From Cyanoderma ruficeps (taxonomy: Eukaryota; Chordata; Aves; Passeriformes; Timaliidae): a DNA stretch of 64,000 nt. Location: contig VZDJ01000049.1 in the NCBI GenBank assembly GCA_008694505.1, forward strand, positions 2,634,748 through 2,698,747. The letters run 5' to 3'. The translations under genes were made by a program, and so were the position numbers. This document shows positions 45,601-57,423 of the stretch, in pieces; within the stretch, counting starts at the first letter, position 1, and every line of letters begins with the position of its first letter. The notes beneath the pieces are model-generated. The model was not told where the DNA came from, searched no databases, and saw only the letters and a list, made by a program, of their open reading frames with translations.

Positions 45601-48136
45601 GTGACATGCCTCCGGAACGGGATGAAAGGCCCAAAACGTCCTCAAAGACGCGAGCAAATACCAAAATCTCAAATCACCTCTTTCTTCACTGGCAATCGCC
45701 ACGCTCCAGAAATGTTGGTTTCAGATGTTTCTGTGCGCACCGAAATCCCACATCATTTTTTTCCTCCCCCTGCTTCGCCGGCTTGGCTGGGGAGTTAAAA
45801 AATAAAAGGCCCCAACACGAGTGAAATGTGACAGAGCCTTGTTCTCCTCCCTCAGAGGGGCTGCAGGAACTGGGATCTCTGTGTCCTGGGTGATAGGAAA
45901 ATGCTCTGAGGGGAAGTTTGGACGGTCAAGGTGTGATGCCATGGAAAATGCTGTCTTTGGCAAGGCTGTGCTCAGAGATACGTCCACGGTTTTTCCTTCT
46001 GGGCACACGAAAGAGGCAAGCTGCTGACCTGAGCTCAGCGAAATAGGGATTAGAAATCAAAGCAGAAAGAATCTGGAGTGGCATCAAATACAGATGGAAA
46101 ATATCCTTGGGAGAGGAGAAAACGCAGCTTTTCTTTTTCCTGCTAGGAGAAGTGTAGGGGTTATGTCCTTCCTTCCCACCTGAACTTCCAGGAATGGCAC
46201 TTTTTAGTGACCTGCAGGTGATGACCTTGATCTGGCTCAACAAAGATTTCAATATCTCCAGCACAAACCACCTCTGCCTCTTTCCAGGGCTAATCCAGGT
46301 CGTGCCTGCTGAGCACTCTGGAGATGCATTTGCAGCAGAGGTGTTAATAACTGTCTCCACAAAGCAGCTGAAAACATGGATTTAGACCCCACTTTCTGGG
46401 CTGGGAACTAAACACTAAGTCTGGTCTTTCTGCACTCGTTAGGCTCAGCTTATTTCAAGCCTCATCTCCTTTGTGCTGCTCTCAGTTGAAGATTATTGTT
46501 TCCCAGCTCGGTGTTCAATGAAATGGAAGTTTTGTTGGGAACTGGCAAGGTCTCTGGAAATAAGTGAAACCTTCTCCCCTTCTCATCCTCAGCACATAAA
46601 CACCCCTTATAAACAGCAAATATACCAGAGGAAAATCCACACTTTATACATCCTGAAGCACTTGAGCTTCTGAGGGCTCTGCATTTAGAGAAACAGTCAG
46701 TACAGCTTCAGACATCCTTCAAAATAAAACCTACTCCCACTCCTATTACATAGTGGCAAATATTTGGCACTTACTAGTAGTGCCTAAATTACCTTTTTCC
46801 CCCCCCCATGTGGCACACACCTCGTTCTTCAAACCTCACAGAGTGTCCTTTTCCCCTCCCACAGGTGCACAGGCACGGAGGGACCCGAGGATTCAAGCAC
46901 AGCCTTGGAATCTGCTTTGAATCTGGACTGCTGGCAGGAAAGCAAAATGTGAAAGGATATTATGGCTGAATTTATTACAACAGGGTAGGATGTGTGCGTT
47001 TTTTATGCAGGATTTTTTTTTTTTTTGCTCCGACCAAGATGCTGACCCAAATTCCATTTTGGTTCTCGTATCAACAATTGTTGGGTGCAGCCAGCCAACA
47101 TTTTTTTGATGGAGCAATTTTCTACCCGCACTGGAATTCTGTCTAAATTATATATGAAATGCAGGAATTTGGGATAAATTTACAACTCCCCGAAAGGTGA
47201 GATATCGGATTTTGGCTTTCCCCACTTCTTTTTAATAATGGCAAAGTCATTTTAATTTAGTGCCACAGAGACATTTCGTTTTGATTTGCTTCCTTTGACT
47301 CATTTGGGTCAAGCAGTCCATTATATTTAATAGCGTATTATTTTTACATTATGTTACATGTTCCCGGGGCCAATACTGGCACGCAGGGTGGAAACTTGTC
47401 CCTTCCACTTCTCTGCATCCTTCGGTGGTTTCCATTAGCTCCACGCTGCTGAAAGCAGCTCTGCTGCTTCCTTTGCTGGGGCTTTTGAAAAGGATTTCTC
47501 TTGGAGATGCTCGGCTGCGCTTTTCCAAGGCTCAGCTGTGGGTGGTTGTGTCCAGCTTGGCAGAAGTCGAGGGCTGGTTCCTGAGCTGGGTGTTTAAATC
47601 TCCCCAAAGATGCTCCATGTTTTTCCCTCCTGGATTCACAGCAGGGGCTGAGCTGACCGTGGACCCTTTGGAAAGATTTTTTTTTCCCCCCAGGCTGGCT
47701 CCTGGTGTAAGGCCCTGCTTCCAACTCCTGCAGCATTTAAGATTTATCCGGCAGCTCCTTCCAGCTTCACCAGCAGACTTCAGTGCTGTGTTGTCCAGCA
47801 CGAATGCCCCCAAAATACTCAGATATCCAGAAAAAAAGCTGGAAGAGGAAGAAATCTCAAATCTCTTTGCTGGTGATGAAATCTTTCCATACTCTGCCCT
47901 GACTTCCTTGCAATCTTTTCCTCCTTTTTTTTTTTTTTTTTATTTTTTCTTCTTTTGGAAAGCATCTCCTTTTCTGCCTGAGCTCTCAGAGCCTCGCCAG
48001 CCCCAGATTTGAAGTGCTGAGAGAATGGCCGTGCTGAACAGTCCCAGCTTCACCCCGAGGCTGCCCCTCTCTGTATTTCATGTGTTGCTAAGTTTAGGAA
48101 GTGCCACGCTCAGCCTTCCTAGCCCTGCTGTCACCT
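42691..48136. other. Intergenic, no gene seen
   Basis: Long unique-looking stretch. T-rich runs lie at 43386-43400, 47018-47028 and 47927-47948, and a C-run at 46798-46807. Repeat-free AT-rich sequence at 44190-44340 and 47150-47345 could hold regulatory elements. Open frames at 42.7-43.4 kb and 47.4-48.0 kb lack domains and overlap frames on the other strand. Confidence 0.5.
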
Positions 48137-48160
48137 CCTCCTCCTCCTCCTCCTCCTCGG
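48137..48160. repeat. (TCC)n microsatellite
   Basis: An uninterrupted run of about eight TCC triplets. Confidence 0.9.
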
Positions 48161-48894
48161 GTCACTCGGCCAATCCTGCTCTGCCCAGGGAGGTTCGTGT
48201 TGGCATTTCCTCCTGCGCAGGAAACTCTTCTTATTCCCGAACCTCTTTGGCCTCTCCCAGGAGCTGCAGTTTTGGGAGGCTGTTGCCGCGTTCTGGGGGA
48301 ATTTTCATTCTGTGGCGTTCTACAAATGGTCAGGTTGTACAAAGGACTTATTCAAGATAAAAAAGCTGCGCTTAAACAGCGGCTTAGGTTGGATTAGGGG
48401 ATACGCGAGGAAAAACAAAGACGTGCATTTTGTCTGAAAAGGAAATAAAAATAAATTCGTGCCCCGGCTGACTGTGCGTTGAGATCACTTAAATGCTGCT
48501 GGGTTTTGCACACCGATGGTGGCTGCGTGAGTCCCCAAAAGCAAAAGTTGACACCCTGCTGTTTTGGAGAGGAACTGGCAAAAAAAAGAGACAATTTACT
48601 TCCTTTGAGAAAGACACAAACAGAAAACAAAATAAACCGAAAAAGGGCAGATAATTTTCCGTCTGTTCATGGTGCCTACAGATGAGTTTACAAGTTTTAA
48701 GAAGGACCTGGTGGCTCAGAGCTCTGGAGATTTTGGAAACTGCACTGAAACTGTTCTGGAGACAGCCCTGTGTAAGGATAGTGTGTGCTGCTCTGAATTC
48801 CTCAGGATTCCTCGTGCTTCCCATGGGCTCTGGAAAATCCACGGGGCTGTCACTCGAGCACCTCGTTTCTCTGTGGCAAAAGTCGTTCTGAGAG
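48161..48894. other. Intergenic, no gene seen
   Basis: Mixed sequence; no gene, RNA or transposon recognised. Confidence 0.45.
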
Positions 48895-48959
48895 CAGAAA
48901 TCCAATTTGTTAAGTTCCAATTCCTTGAGAGTTTCTTGAGCTTTGTGGAATTAGTAAAA
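48895..48959 (+). repeat. Unclassified 65-bp dispersed repeat, copy 1
   Basis: The block starting CAGAAATCCAATTTGTTAAG and containing GAGAGTTTCTTGAGCTTTGT recurs at 51270-51334 in the same orientation with only about six substitutions. It matches none of the CR1, LTR or MIR patterns recognised here. Confidence 0.85.
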
Positions 48960-49136
48960 GACCTTTTCTGACAGCTCTTCCAACATCATCCTCTGAGAGC
49001 AGGTTTTACATTGCTGTTATTAAATGAATTTAGGTCATACATGTGGAAAGCATGGCTCAAAGAGGTTATTTCAAGTCCACTGAGATAATTAATAGTAAAA
49101 GAACAGACCCTGAGTGGAAATCCCTTCTAATAGGAA
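48960..49136. other. Intergenic spacer
   Basis: Short unique sequence; nothing recognised. Confidence 0.45.
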
Positions 49137-49256
49137 CCTTCTCCTACCTCAGGTTGCCCCAAGCCCCGTCCAACCTGGCCTTGGACACTTCCAGGGATCC
49201 AGGGGCAGCCACAGTTCCTCTGGGCACCCTGTGCCAGGGCCTCAGCACCCTCACAG
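49137..49256 (-). mobile_element. CR1 LINE 3' fragment, both ends missing
   Basis: Reverse-strand CR1: CCCCGTCCAACCTGGCCTTG, CCAGGGATCCAGGGGCAGCC and GGGCACCCTGTGCCAGGGCC, ending at CACCCTCACAG. The extreme 3' end (the AGAATCAT side) is absent or too diverged to recognise. Confidence 0.85.
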
Positions 49257-51269
49257 CGCTTGGGGTGCGAAGTTTGCGGATTTATGGGCACCTCAAAAAA
49301 ATTCGAGACATCAAATTTTATCCTAAAAATTTTTTTGGTTGCACAGGTGGAGGGTGGGAGGAGAAGACAGTTGGGCTGAGGCAGCTTTACCCCCCTACCC
49401 AACAGCAGCAAACGGCGCACGGGCTCCTTGCCTGGTGGGAGCCGTGTCCTCCCTTGCTCCAGACGTGGAATGTGCAGCCCGGTCGGAGCAGAGGGATGTG
49501 TAAACACAGCAGGGGACATCTGTAACGTGAAAATGGAGGGGGGTTAAGGTACCTCCGGGGCCATTGTGCATTCAATGCACCGTGCTGGCTGGGCAGCCCG
49601 AATAATTGCACGCATTGATATGGGGAAACCAGCAAGGCAGGCAGGGGTTTGCTTTTAATGCAGACCAACGGCTTCCTGTTTTGGAAACCTTGCCTCTTCG
49701 GTGCACAAATGCATAGTTTTGTATGTGCATAATTTGTGGCTGTAATTTTAGAGCCTCATTAAATAACTTGGCTGTGGAAATCAAATTGCCTTTCATCAAA
49801 ATCCAGCGAGAGCTGGACCAGTTCTGCCCATCACAGCAGCCCTTCTGGTCTTCGTTACGGGACTGAAAAAGCACAAAATGCAAATGGGGCTGTGGGCCTG
49901 CAGCACGGGAGGGAGGGAAAGGGAGCTTGGAAGAGGGAATGGTGCTGGCAGCAGGTTTCCAAGAGCGAGCTGGTCCTCTGAGGAGAAATGAGAGCTGCTC
50001 TGTTTCGCTGCCCGGGCAGGAAAGCAAAGGAAAGTCGTGAGTGAAGGGTTGGAGTGGGGCTGCCTGGGATCCTGTGACACGTCCAGGGGCCCCGTGGTGC
50101 CCTGCACTGCTCAGGGGACCTTCTGCCACCTCTGCCCACCTAATCCAGGCCTGGCGCCTGAGCACTGAAAGCCTGCGGGTACCACCAGCCCAACACTTCC
50201 ATTTCTGGCCACCCCGAGGAACTGCAGAGGAGTTTTCTGGCAGGAGGTCCCAGGCTTGGTGCCATTCCTGGGGTTGCTCCCTTCGTGTTGGAGAACGCTG
50301 TAAAATAACTCATCAGCTCATAAAGTTCAGATTTATTATCAGTGTTGCGTGGTAGGAATGAGAACGAGAAACAAGTGCAGGTGAAGATGGGGAGAGGCAG
50401 AAGATCTTTGATGTTCTACAACATTGTCCAAAGTCAAGTGGAGATTTCCTTTTAAAATTTTATTTTAATCTTTATATAAAAGTATTATCCCACTGCTCCT
50501 TTTTAGCGGGATTGACACTGAAATGAAGGCAACTATGACACAAGAAGGGAAATCTGCTCTCTGCTGCAGGACTGCTGCTTGGTTCGTGTCCTGTGCTCCT
50601 GCAGCTGATCAAACACTCAGGCATTTTCTGGGATTTCATCTTTATTCTGCGTGGCAGCAGCACAGCCTCCTCGCCTCTCCCACCCTCCTTTCTTCAGTGA
50701 CATTTATTTGCAGGAAAGTGGATTGAAAAGAAGGAAAAACAAGGTGCCATTTCAAAAAAGCCCAACGCCCAAAGGAAAAGTTTGGAAAAGGGAGACAAGA
50801 GATAAGACAGATGCTGTTTCCTGTGGAAGGGGAGACGGCTCTTTGGCAGCTGATGAAGAAGAGGTGGGATTCCCCCTTCCTCTGATCCCTTCCATTTGGG
50901 GTTTCGGGTGTCTCCTTCAGGAGGCCAGAGGTCACGCAGGGGACAGGGCGCCCGGCAGAAGGGCCACGGGGCTGCCGGCGTGTCAGCGATTCAAAGACCT
51001 CTGACAGAGATAAGAATGCGGCAGAGGCGCGGCTGCAGTGTCACCTCACAGCCACCGCAGCTCGCATCCACTTCAAAGGCAGCAGCCGAGCAGGGAGGTT
51101 GAAATCTTGATGATGAGTTCTCGTGTTCCCCCCCTGGACGTGTGAAAATGGGCAGCAGGGACCCTCACACTGCAGGGATGGTTTAAAGGGATGTTTTTCC
51201 TCCAGCAGGGACTGATCCACTGGGAAAACTCCTCCATAAAGCCAACGAGGTGTCCCACTTGGCAAGGCA
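49257..51269. other. Intergenic, no gene seen
   Basis: Unique-looking sequence; repeat-free AT-rich part at 49600-49810 containing TGCATAATTTG and ATTAAATAACTT words. No coding domain is recognised in the overlapping open frames. Confidence 0.5.
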
Positions 51270-51334
51270 CAGAAATCCAATTTGTTGAGTTCCTATTCCT
51301 GGAGAGTTTCTTGAGCTTTGTGGGATTAGTTAAA
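51270..51334 (+). repeat. Unclassified 65-bp dispersed repeat, copy 2
   Basis: Second copy of the block at 48895-48959, about 2.4 kb away in the same orientation. It shares CAGAAATCCAATTTGTT and GAGAGTTTCTTGAGCTTTGT, and ends (G/A)GATTAGT(T/A)AAA-like. Confidence 0.85.
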
Positions 51335-51368
51335 CTGCACCAGCCCCACGGGGAAATGCAGCAAGGGA

Positions 51369-51416
51369 CTGAGATATCCAAGAGATATCCAAGATATCCA
51401 GAGATATCCAAGATGG
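51369..51416. repeat. Short GAGATATCCAA tandem repeat
   Basis: Four imperfect copies of a GATATCCAA(GA) unit of 9-13 bp. Small local slippage product. Confidence 0.85.
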
Positions 51417-53784
51417 GAAGGAGCTCACAGGGTGCCTTGTCCCGCTGATATCCATCGATCTGAGCAGAATAATTCCATGTTTCCCTGATGAAACATTGCA
51501 GCTGCTGCCATCAGGGAGCTGCAGGACATGAAAACTTGTTCACCGTGGTGAAGTCACCAGCTTTCAAACCAGAGGAGCAATAACTCCTGTCAGCACACAC
51601 CCAACTCTTCATTTCTCGCTGTTTGGGTTTTTCTTTCCCCTCAATTTTTTTGTTTTGTTTTGTTTTGTCTGTGCCAAGTACATCCCTCACCATCTCCATG
51701 CTAGCCCCTGGACTTTTCCAAACAGCAGAGGAAGCAGAAATGGCTCCAAGCTTTTATCTGTGCTTTCAAAAGAATGCAAATCAGGAAACTCAACCTCAAA
51801 AGCTCGGGCTGGAAAGAGCATCCTCCCCACTGCAAAACATTTCACCTTTAATATATTCGAACCAGCCTATGAGACCATTTCTCCTGCCAAGACAACTTTT
51901 CCTCATTAACCGTTGTGTTCCAGGAACCTCTTGGCTTATTCCAAACTTTTCAGCACTGAAGCAGAACACGAATGTCCAGCACACACACATGAGAAGTTAA
52001 ATCACATTTCAATACCTTGGCAGATGCTGGATGCTGATAAGGAGGCAAACCCATTGAAGGAAGCACCAGTGCACCAGGGATTTTTGAAAGCAACCTGCAA
52101 AGGGAAAATCCTCCTGAGGACTGAGTTTACCCCTGTCCCTGCCATCCCGGGGCTCCCGTGGAATTGTGGTGCCATATTACATGGATTTTAACTCACACTG
52201 ATGCTCCTGGCTGTAAAGTTGGGTGTCATTGACAGTCCAAGAGATGTTCAGTTGTGAAAACCAGATCTCCATGTGATTGCTGATCATGGTCTCAGATCCA
52301 CCTGAGGAGGGGGAGTGAGGTTTTACCTGGATTTCTCGTCAGCTCCTCTTCACCCGGGCTAAGAAAATGGATGAGAAACTCTCGTATCCTACTAATAATG
52401 ATTTATTCCCATTGACACTCAGATATTGGGTGATGTCCACTCTGTGGTGGCATGAGGGGTGAGTCACAGGAGGAAAGGGACTGAAAAAACCAGTCATTAA
52501 AACCTGATTTCTAACTCTGAGACCCGTCCATGAGTTGCCTACATATCCATGCAGGTTTTTAGTAGATGCCTTTATACTGGTGTAGAAACACACCCTTGAC
52601 CAGCCAGTCCTAAAAAATTTGAGCAAAGCATCCCCACACCTCAATTTCCTCTCCAGGTAAAAATGGGGCAAGAAACAGAAATCCTTGAGGGGCAGGTGCC
52701 GTGGAAATGCCTGAAGGGCTGGGATTGTGCCCGTGGCTGAAGTGTCCCTGCTGAGGAGGAGGAGGGAGGCTTTAAACCAGGGCAGGGCAGGAAACTGTGG
52801 GAAGGCTGAGTTTAATCTGCTCCCTGTGTGAGTCAGAGCCCTAAATCTCCACATCTTCCGAGGGTTTTGTGCTGCTGCCACGTTGGCTACGAGCAGCCAG
52901 CTCTCTGCTTTGCCCAACTCCGTCTGTGTCCGGGCCAGTTTGGGGATTTTTCACATCTACTGGTGGGATAAAAGTGGTTGGGGTTGCTCCGTCCCTTCCC
53001 AGAGAGGTTCCAGGGCTGCCCTCCATCTCTGTTTCCACCTAGACAGCTCTTGTCGAGGAAAAGACAAAGAGAGAGTTTGTTTCCAGTGGAGTAACGCATA
53101 AACAAATCCATGGAAATAAAGAAATCAAAATGCCAGCAGCCGGCGAGGAGCTTTTCGCCGTCGTCTCCTTTCTTAATCTAATTTTGCAACTGCAAAAATG
53201 TGGTGGAAACGGGAACCTGGCAAGAGGCAGAGGCTGAGTCCCTCAGACAGGGAGCTGGGAATGTCTGCCACCACCGGGGCTCTATAAATCCCAGCGTGTC
53301 TCTGCTAATTGCTCCGACAGGAAAGCGTTTAATTGTGGAACCAGGACACCCAGCCTGACACGGGCACACAGCACCCCGAGCACTAACCCTAACCTGGTTA
53401 TCTGCCTTTGTTCCTGACTAGTTAAATATAGACCAGCCAGACTGACCTGTCTGTCCAAACAGGGAACGCTCCTGTGGGAAACTAACCTGGGCTTGAACCC
53501 GCACCAGCGCTGGCTTGGAGCTGGATTTTACACCCTCCTTCTTCCTGATCACCTGCAATTTGTTCATTTGATGTCATTCACTTCAATCTTTGTTGTTTTG
53601 TCGTTTGCTTCACCAGTTTTTGTCGCGTTCAGGCCTGGGTGTGATTTATTTCTGGGGGGTGTTGCTGAGTTCGTGCCACTCTTTTCTTCTGCAGGTTTGT
53701 CCTGCCTAAATGCAGCTTTTTTAGGGAATATTAGATGGATGTAAGAAGCCAAAAAGCCTCTTTTCAGCCTTGATTATGGCCCTG
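51417..53784. other. Intergenic, no gene seen
   Basis: Unique-looking sequence. Short domain-free frames overlap on both strands. No transposon recognised. Confidence 0.5.
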
Positions 53785-53895
53785 ATCCCAATTCAATATT
53801 GTCAGGGACTAGACATGGCACTCAGCTGACAAACTGGTCCTCAAAGGTTGGTGACAACCTTAGAGTTCTTTTCCAACCTAAAAGACTTTGGTTCT
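53785..53895 (+). mobile_element. CR1 LINE 3' end, diverged
   Basis: GGACTAGACATGGCACTCAG, AAAGGTTGGTGACAACCTTA and TCTTTTCCAACCTAAAAGAC resemble the final part of CR1 (gttggact..tcttagaggtcttttccaacctaaatgattct). Older and more diverged than the other copies. Confidence 0.6.
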
Positions 53896-54052
53896 GAGGT
53901 CACACTGAGGATCTCAGTTTGACCCTGCTGCATTTTAAGGACTTTCCATTTTAGGGGCAAAGAAGCATCGTGGCATCTCTGGGTGCTGAGTCCTCAGTGC
54001 CACCTGGTTTCCCCTAAATGTCCTTGTCCTGGGCTGCACTGCTGGCTCAGAT

Positions 54053-54125
54053 ATCACAGAATTTTAAGTTTATTAAAGCTGGAAAAGATCTCCAAGATCT
54101 TTAAGTCCAAGTTTCACCACACAGC
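54053..54125 (-). mobile_element. CR1 LINE 3' end
   Basis: ATCACAGAATTTTAAGTTTA, AAAGCTGGAAAAGATCTCCA and AAGTCCAAGTTTCACCAC match the reverse complement of a CR1 3' terminus. It is inverted relative to the copy 160 bp to the left. Confidence 0.75.
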
Positions 54126-57100
54126 CTGGGAGCTCAGCTCTTCCTGGGTGTTTTTTGGTCTCTGTTAAAAGTTTCCCAGCCCTGCAAATCCTCCTTCCCG
54201 TGAGGATCTCAACCATCTCACCTCAGTTTTCTCCTCAGATAAGAGGACAAATATACTCTGAAATATATCTACCTGCAGCTGTATTTGAATTAATTTAAGA
54301 ACAGGAAATCTTCCTAAAAATACTAATACCTGACTGGCCAACTTTTGGATTTTTTTTGGGGCATGTTTCACGTTGCTCATATTCCCTGATTTATGGGCAC
54401 ATCCTGATGGATGTGGTGTAGAAGGGACACAGCCCAAATTATTGAGATGACGTGTGTGAATTAATTTATCCAACTGTGATTAGTGACGAGAGAGGGAGAA
54501 CTGCCAAGGGGAGCTCTGCCAGTTCAGTGTTTTGTGCATCCTCTCCTTCCCTCCTCTCCCTCCCCACATCCCCAAACATATTCCTTATCCAGAGCCAGGA
54601 GAAGCTACAACCATCAGTTCGTACTTGATCTTACGGGCAACTTCTTGAAATTGTTGCTACTTTTTTAAATTAACAAAGCAAACGGGGAAAGTCAGAGGGT
54701 TTGGCAGGGGACGGAGAAACCACGTCTCTCCCTTCTCTTAGCTACATGTCATAACAAAACCCCGGGCCAGAGAATTAAGGAATTTTCTAAAAATGTCCCC
54801 GAGATAGTTGCCAGGGTATCTGTCTGGCTGAGCATACACATGAGCATATCTGCAGGAGTTGTTTAATGCTTCATTTTAAAATAAACCTGTTCCTTTCTTT
54901 AGGAGCTGAAGCATCATCAGTGGGTGCTAAGGAAAACACGATCTGCTTTTCCTTGGGAGATGAGAAACCGCTGTAAATGTGCACAGAGATAAAGAAGAAG
55001 GGATCTTGCCCGTCTGGAATGTGTTTTGAGGGACACCTGGGTGGGTTTAGCAGGCTGCAGATGGTCCTGCAAAGGGTTAAAATGGGTTGAAAAGGTAAAA
55101 AAGGGTGAATCCGGCCACCCTCTGAGCCACACTCACCTGTGGGCCGCTGCAAGCAGGGCTGGCTGTGCTGCCAAGGAAAGAGTTTATCCTAACTCAATGT
55201 CAGGAGAGGAGCTGGTGAAATAAACTGTTTTGCTTTTCCAAGTGCTGCAATTATTTGCTTTTCTTTTTCATGAACGTTTCTACAGATGCACTGATGTTTC
55301 CACCAGTGGGATGACTCCCCTCACTCCAACAGGTTTCTCCACAATCCTTAACCCCACAGGAAATCCTGTTACGGATCACACACACACACACGCATTATCT
55401 TTAAAAAAAATTCATTTAGAAATTCTTGGACAGTGTGAGAAAACCAGAGGATTAATTACCAAAAAGCACATTACACCGCACAATTCACAGCACTGCAATG
55501 AAATCTCCCCAAATCTCATCCTTGAGAGCGAGCTCAGCGTGTCGTAACACGGCTCTGCCTGTCCGACATCCAGCTAATATCATCTCTCAGGAATTTATTA
55601 GGAGCGTTCTAGGCCCTGTAACTTTTTTATGTCAGGTTGTTAATCGCAGCAAGCAGGATGTGTCGAACGCACGTTCGGGTAGGAAAGATTCATTCCACCC
55701 TGGCATTTTTTTGCCACTCCAAAACTTCGGAGGGAGGGAAAAGCGATATCCTTATCCAATGCCATCGGTGCTGCTGGCTCAGTGCATCCAAGGGGATGCA
55801 GGGAATAAGGCAACAATTTATAAAGAAGGGTTTTGCAGTCGGGAGGTGTCGTAAAGTTGTTTTTGGGAATAGCCAGGCACAGCCCCCACGCTGTATTTCT
55901 CGGTGCCCGGCACACATTTCCCTGTGATCCACCTTTCCGTCTGTCTGCTCGCTTTCATTGCCCCGCCGTGGGTTTTAGACTGTTTCTCACTGTATTATTT
56001 TAATGATCCTTCGGCTGAGTCAGGCTGGAAGAATCCCATAAACCCCGGTGACACTGGGGGTGATGTGGATGGGCACAAATCAGGCTGCAGCCTCGCTCAC
56101 AATCCTCCCCAAGACTCCCAGGGGAAGACAAACAGTTTGCAAGGTTTGACCTGAAAAATTTGGCCGCGGCTTGAGCTGAGCCCTACAAAGAATCACCACA
56201 GATGGATCTCTGTGGTCCAGCTGATAGGAGGGTTCCAACAGCTTTTCTAGCTTGACCATGACCATTTTTGCTTGAAGAGCATAAAACATCTCTGGCAGCG
56301 TTGGTGCCAGGCAGCTCCGTGGGCACTGGAGGTGACAGGGAAGGGAAGGACAGCCAGTTCCAAAATGTTCTCCATCAGTTTGCCTGTCCAGACAGGGGCC
56401 GTGCATGTTACAGAAATCCACTGAGCCAACCCAGAAATCAAAGCACTTTTGGCAAGGGAGGGAAGGGAAGAAAAGCAGTTTCACCTGCTGCTGTCTTCAG
56501 GACAAAGCTGCTGAACAGAGCAGCGTGTGCCGCTCCGGCACAGGCAGGTAAGGGCACAGCTGGAGCTGAGGGACGGGGTTTTTTGGGATGGTCCTGGCCA
56601 GCTGTGGGGTTACACAGCTCTCTGAGCACTAATGCAGTAGCTGGGGGACTGCAGAGATGCATTTCTTGCAGCCAACATCGTGGTGCCCAACACGGCTCCA
56701 CTGCGCAGATTTCTCTATCGCTCGGAGCAAACAGCTCTGGCACCTCTGGCTCTAATTATTTGCTCCTCCAAATAACTGGAGATGCCTGTGGGGACTCTGG
56801 GGTGAGCTGTGGGTCTTGTGGAGGTGATGGGGCAGGAGGGGCCTTGGATTGGTGTTGGTGGTGCCAGGAGATGTGGGCAGAAGGGTTGGCAGCCCCTGTC
56901 AGAGCAGGGTTCTGCCTGGATGTCACAGGGAAAAGAGGGGACACTGCCACTGTGCCCTGTGGCTCCAGCCTGTGCAAGGCTCAGCCTGGCTCAGTGTTTT
57001 GGGCAGGGCCAGCAGATGGGCTGAGATGTGGGGGGTGACGCCAGCTTTGGGATTTCTGCTGGGGTTTCAGCGCTGGGTTCGTGCAGGCAAATCCCTGCAC

Positions 57101-57151
57101 TGGTGGCACAAAACTCTGGGCTCACAGACTCCTGCTGGGCTGGCAGAAAAA
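54126..57151. other. Intergenic, no gene seen
   Basis: Unique-looking sequence with a short (CA)n at 55378-55392. Repeat-free AT-rich parts lie at 54600-54880 and 55540-55640. The long open frame at 56.3-57.0 kb has no recognisable domain and overlaps frames on the other strand. Confidence 0.5.
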
Positions 57152-57330
57152 TGGAATCACTGAGGCTGGAAAAGAGCTCTGAGATCATCAAATCCAACCT
57201 TTGAATGGTCACCACCTTGTCAGCTGGACCAGAGCACATCCAGAGCCACATCCAGTGGTTTCTTCAACACTTCCAGGGATGGTGACTCCACCACATCCCT
57301 GGGCAGCCCTTCCTGGGCTTGACATTTTAC
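57152..57330 (-). mobile_element. CR1 LINE 3' fragment
   Basis: Reverse-strand CR1: GAATCACTGAGGCTGGAAAA, GAGATCATCAAATCCAACCT, CACTTCCAGGGATGGTGACT and CCCTGGGCAGCCCTTCCTGG in consensus order. Confidence 0.85.
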
Positions 57331-57344
57331 TGGGTTAGGCAGAG

Positions 57345-57395
57345 TTTGGGGAGGGGTTTTGGGGTTTGGGTTTGGGGTTTTGGGGTTTGGGGTTT
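57345..57395. repeat. (TTTGGGG)n-like G-rich tract
   Basis: Runs of three to four G separated by two to four T (GGGG TTTT GGGG TTT GGG TTT GGGG and so on). The spacing is that of a potential G-quadruplex on the + strand. Directly followed by an 11-bp perfect hairpin. Confidence 0.85.
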
Positions 57396-57423
57396 GCCTC
57401 AGCCCCTGGTTTGGGGCTGAGGC
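57396..57423. repeat. Perfect 11-bp inverted repeat (hairpin)
   Basis: GCCTCAGCCCC (57396-57406), loop TGGTTT, GGGGCTGAGGC (57413-57423). All eleven pairs are Watson-Crick. No T-run follows, so it is not a bacterial-type terminator. Confidence 0.9.

Noticed and set aside
53383..53394. CTAACCCTAACC as an interstitial telomere
   Set aside because: Only two units with no flanking degenerate copies; compatible with chance.
56268..57038. 256-codon plus-strand open frame
   Set aside because: Cys/Gly-rich with no recognisable domain, overlaps other frames, and no splice or start context supports it.
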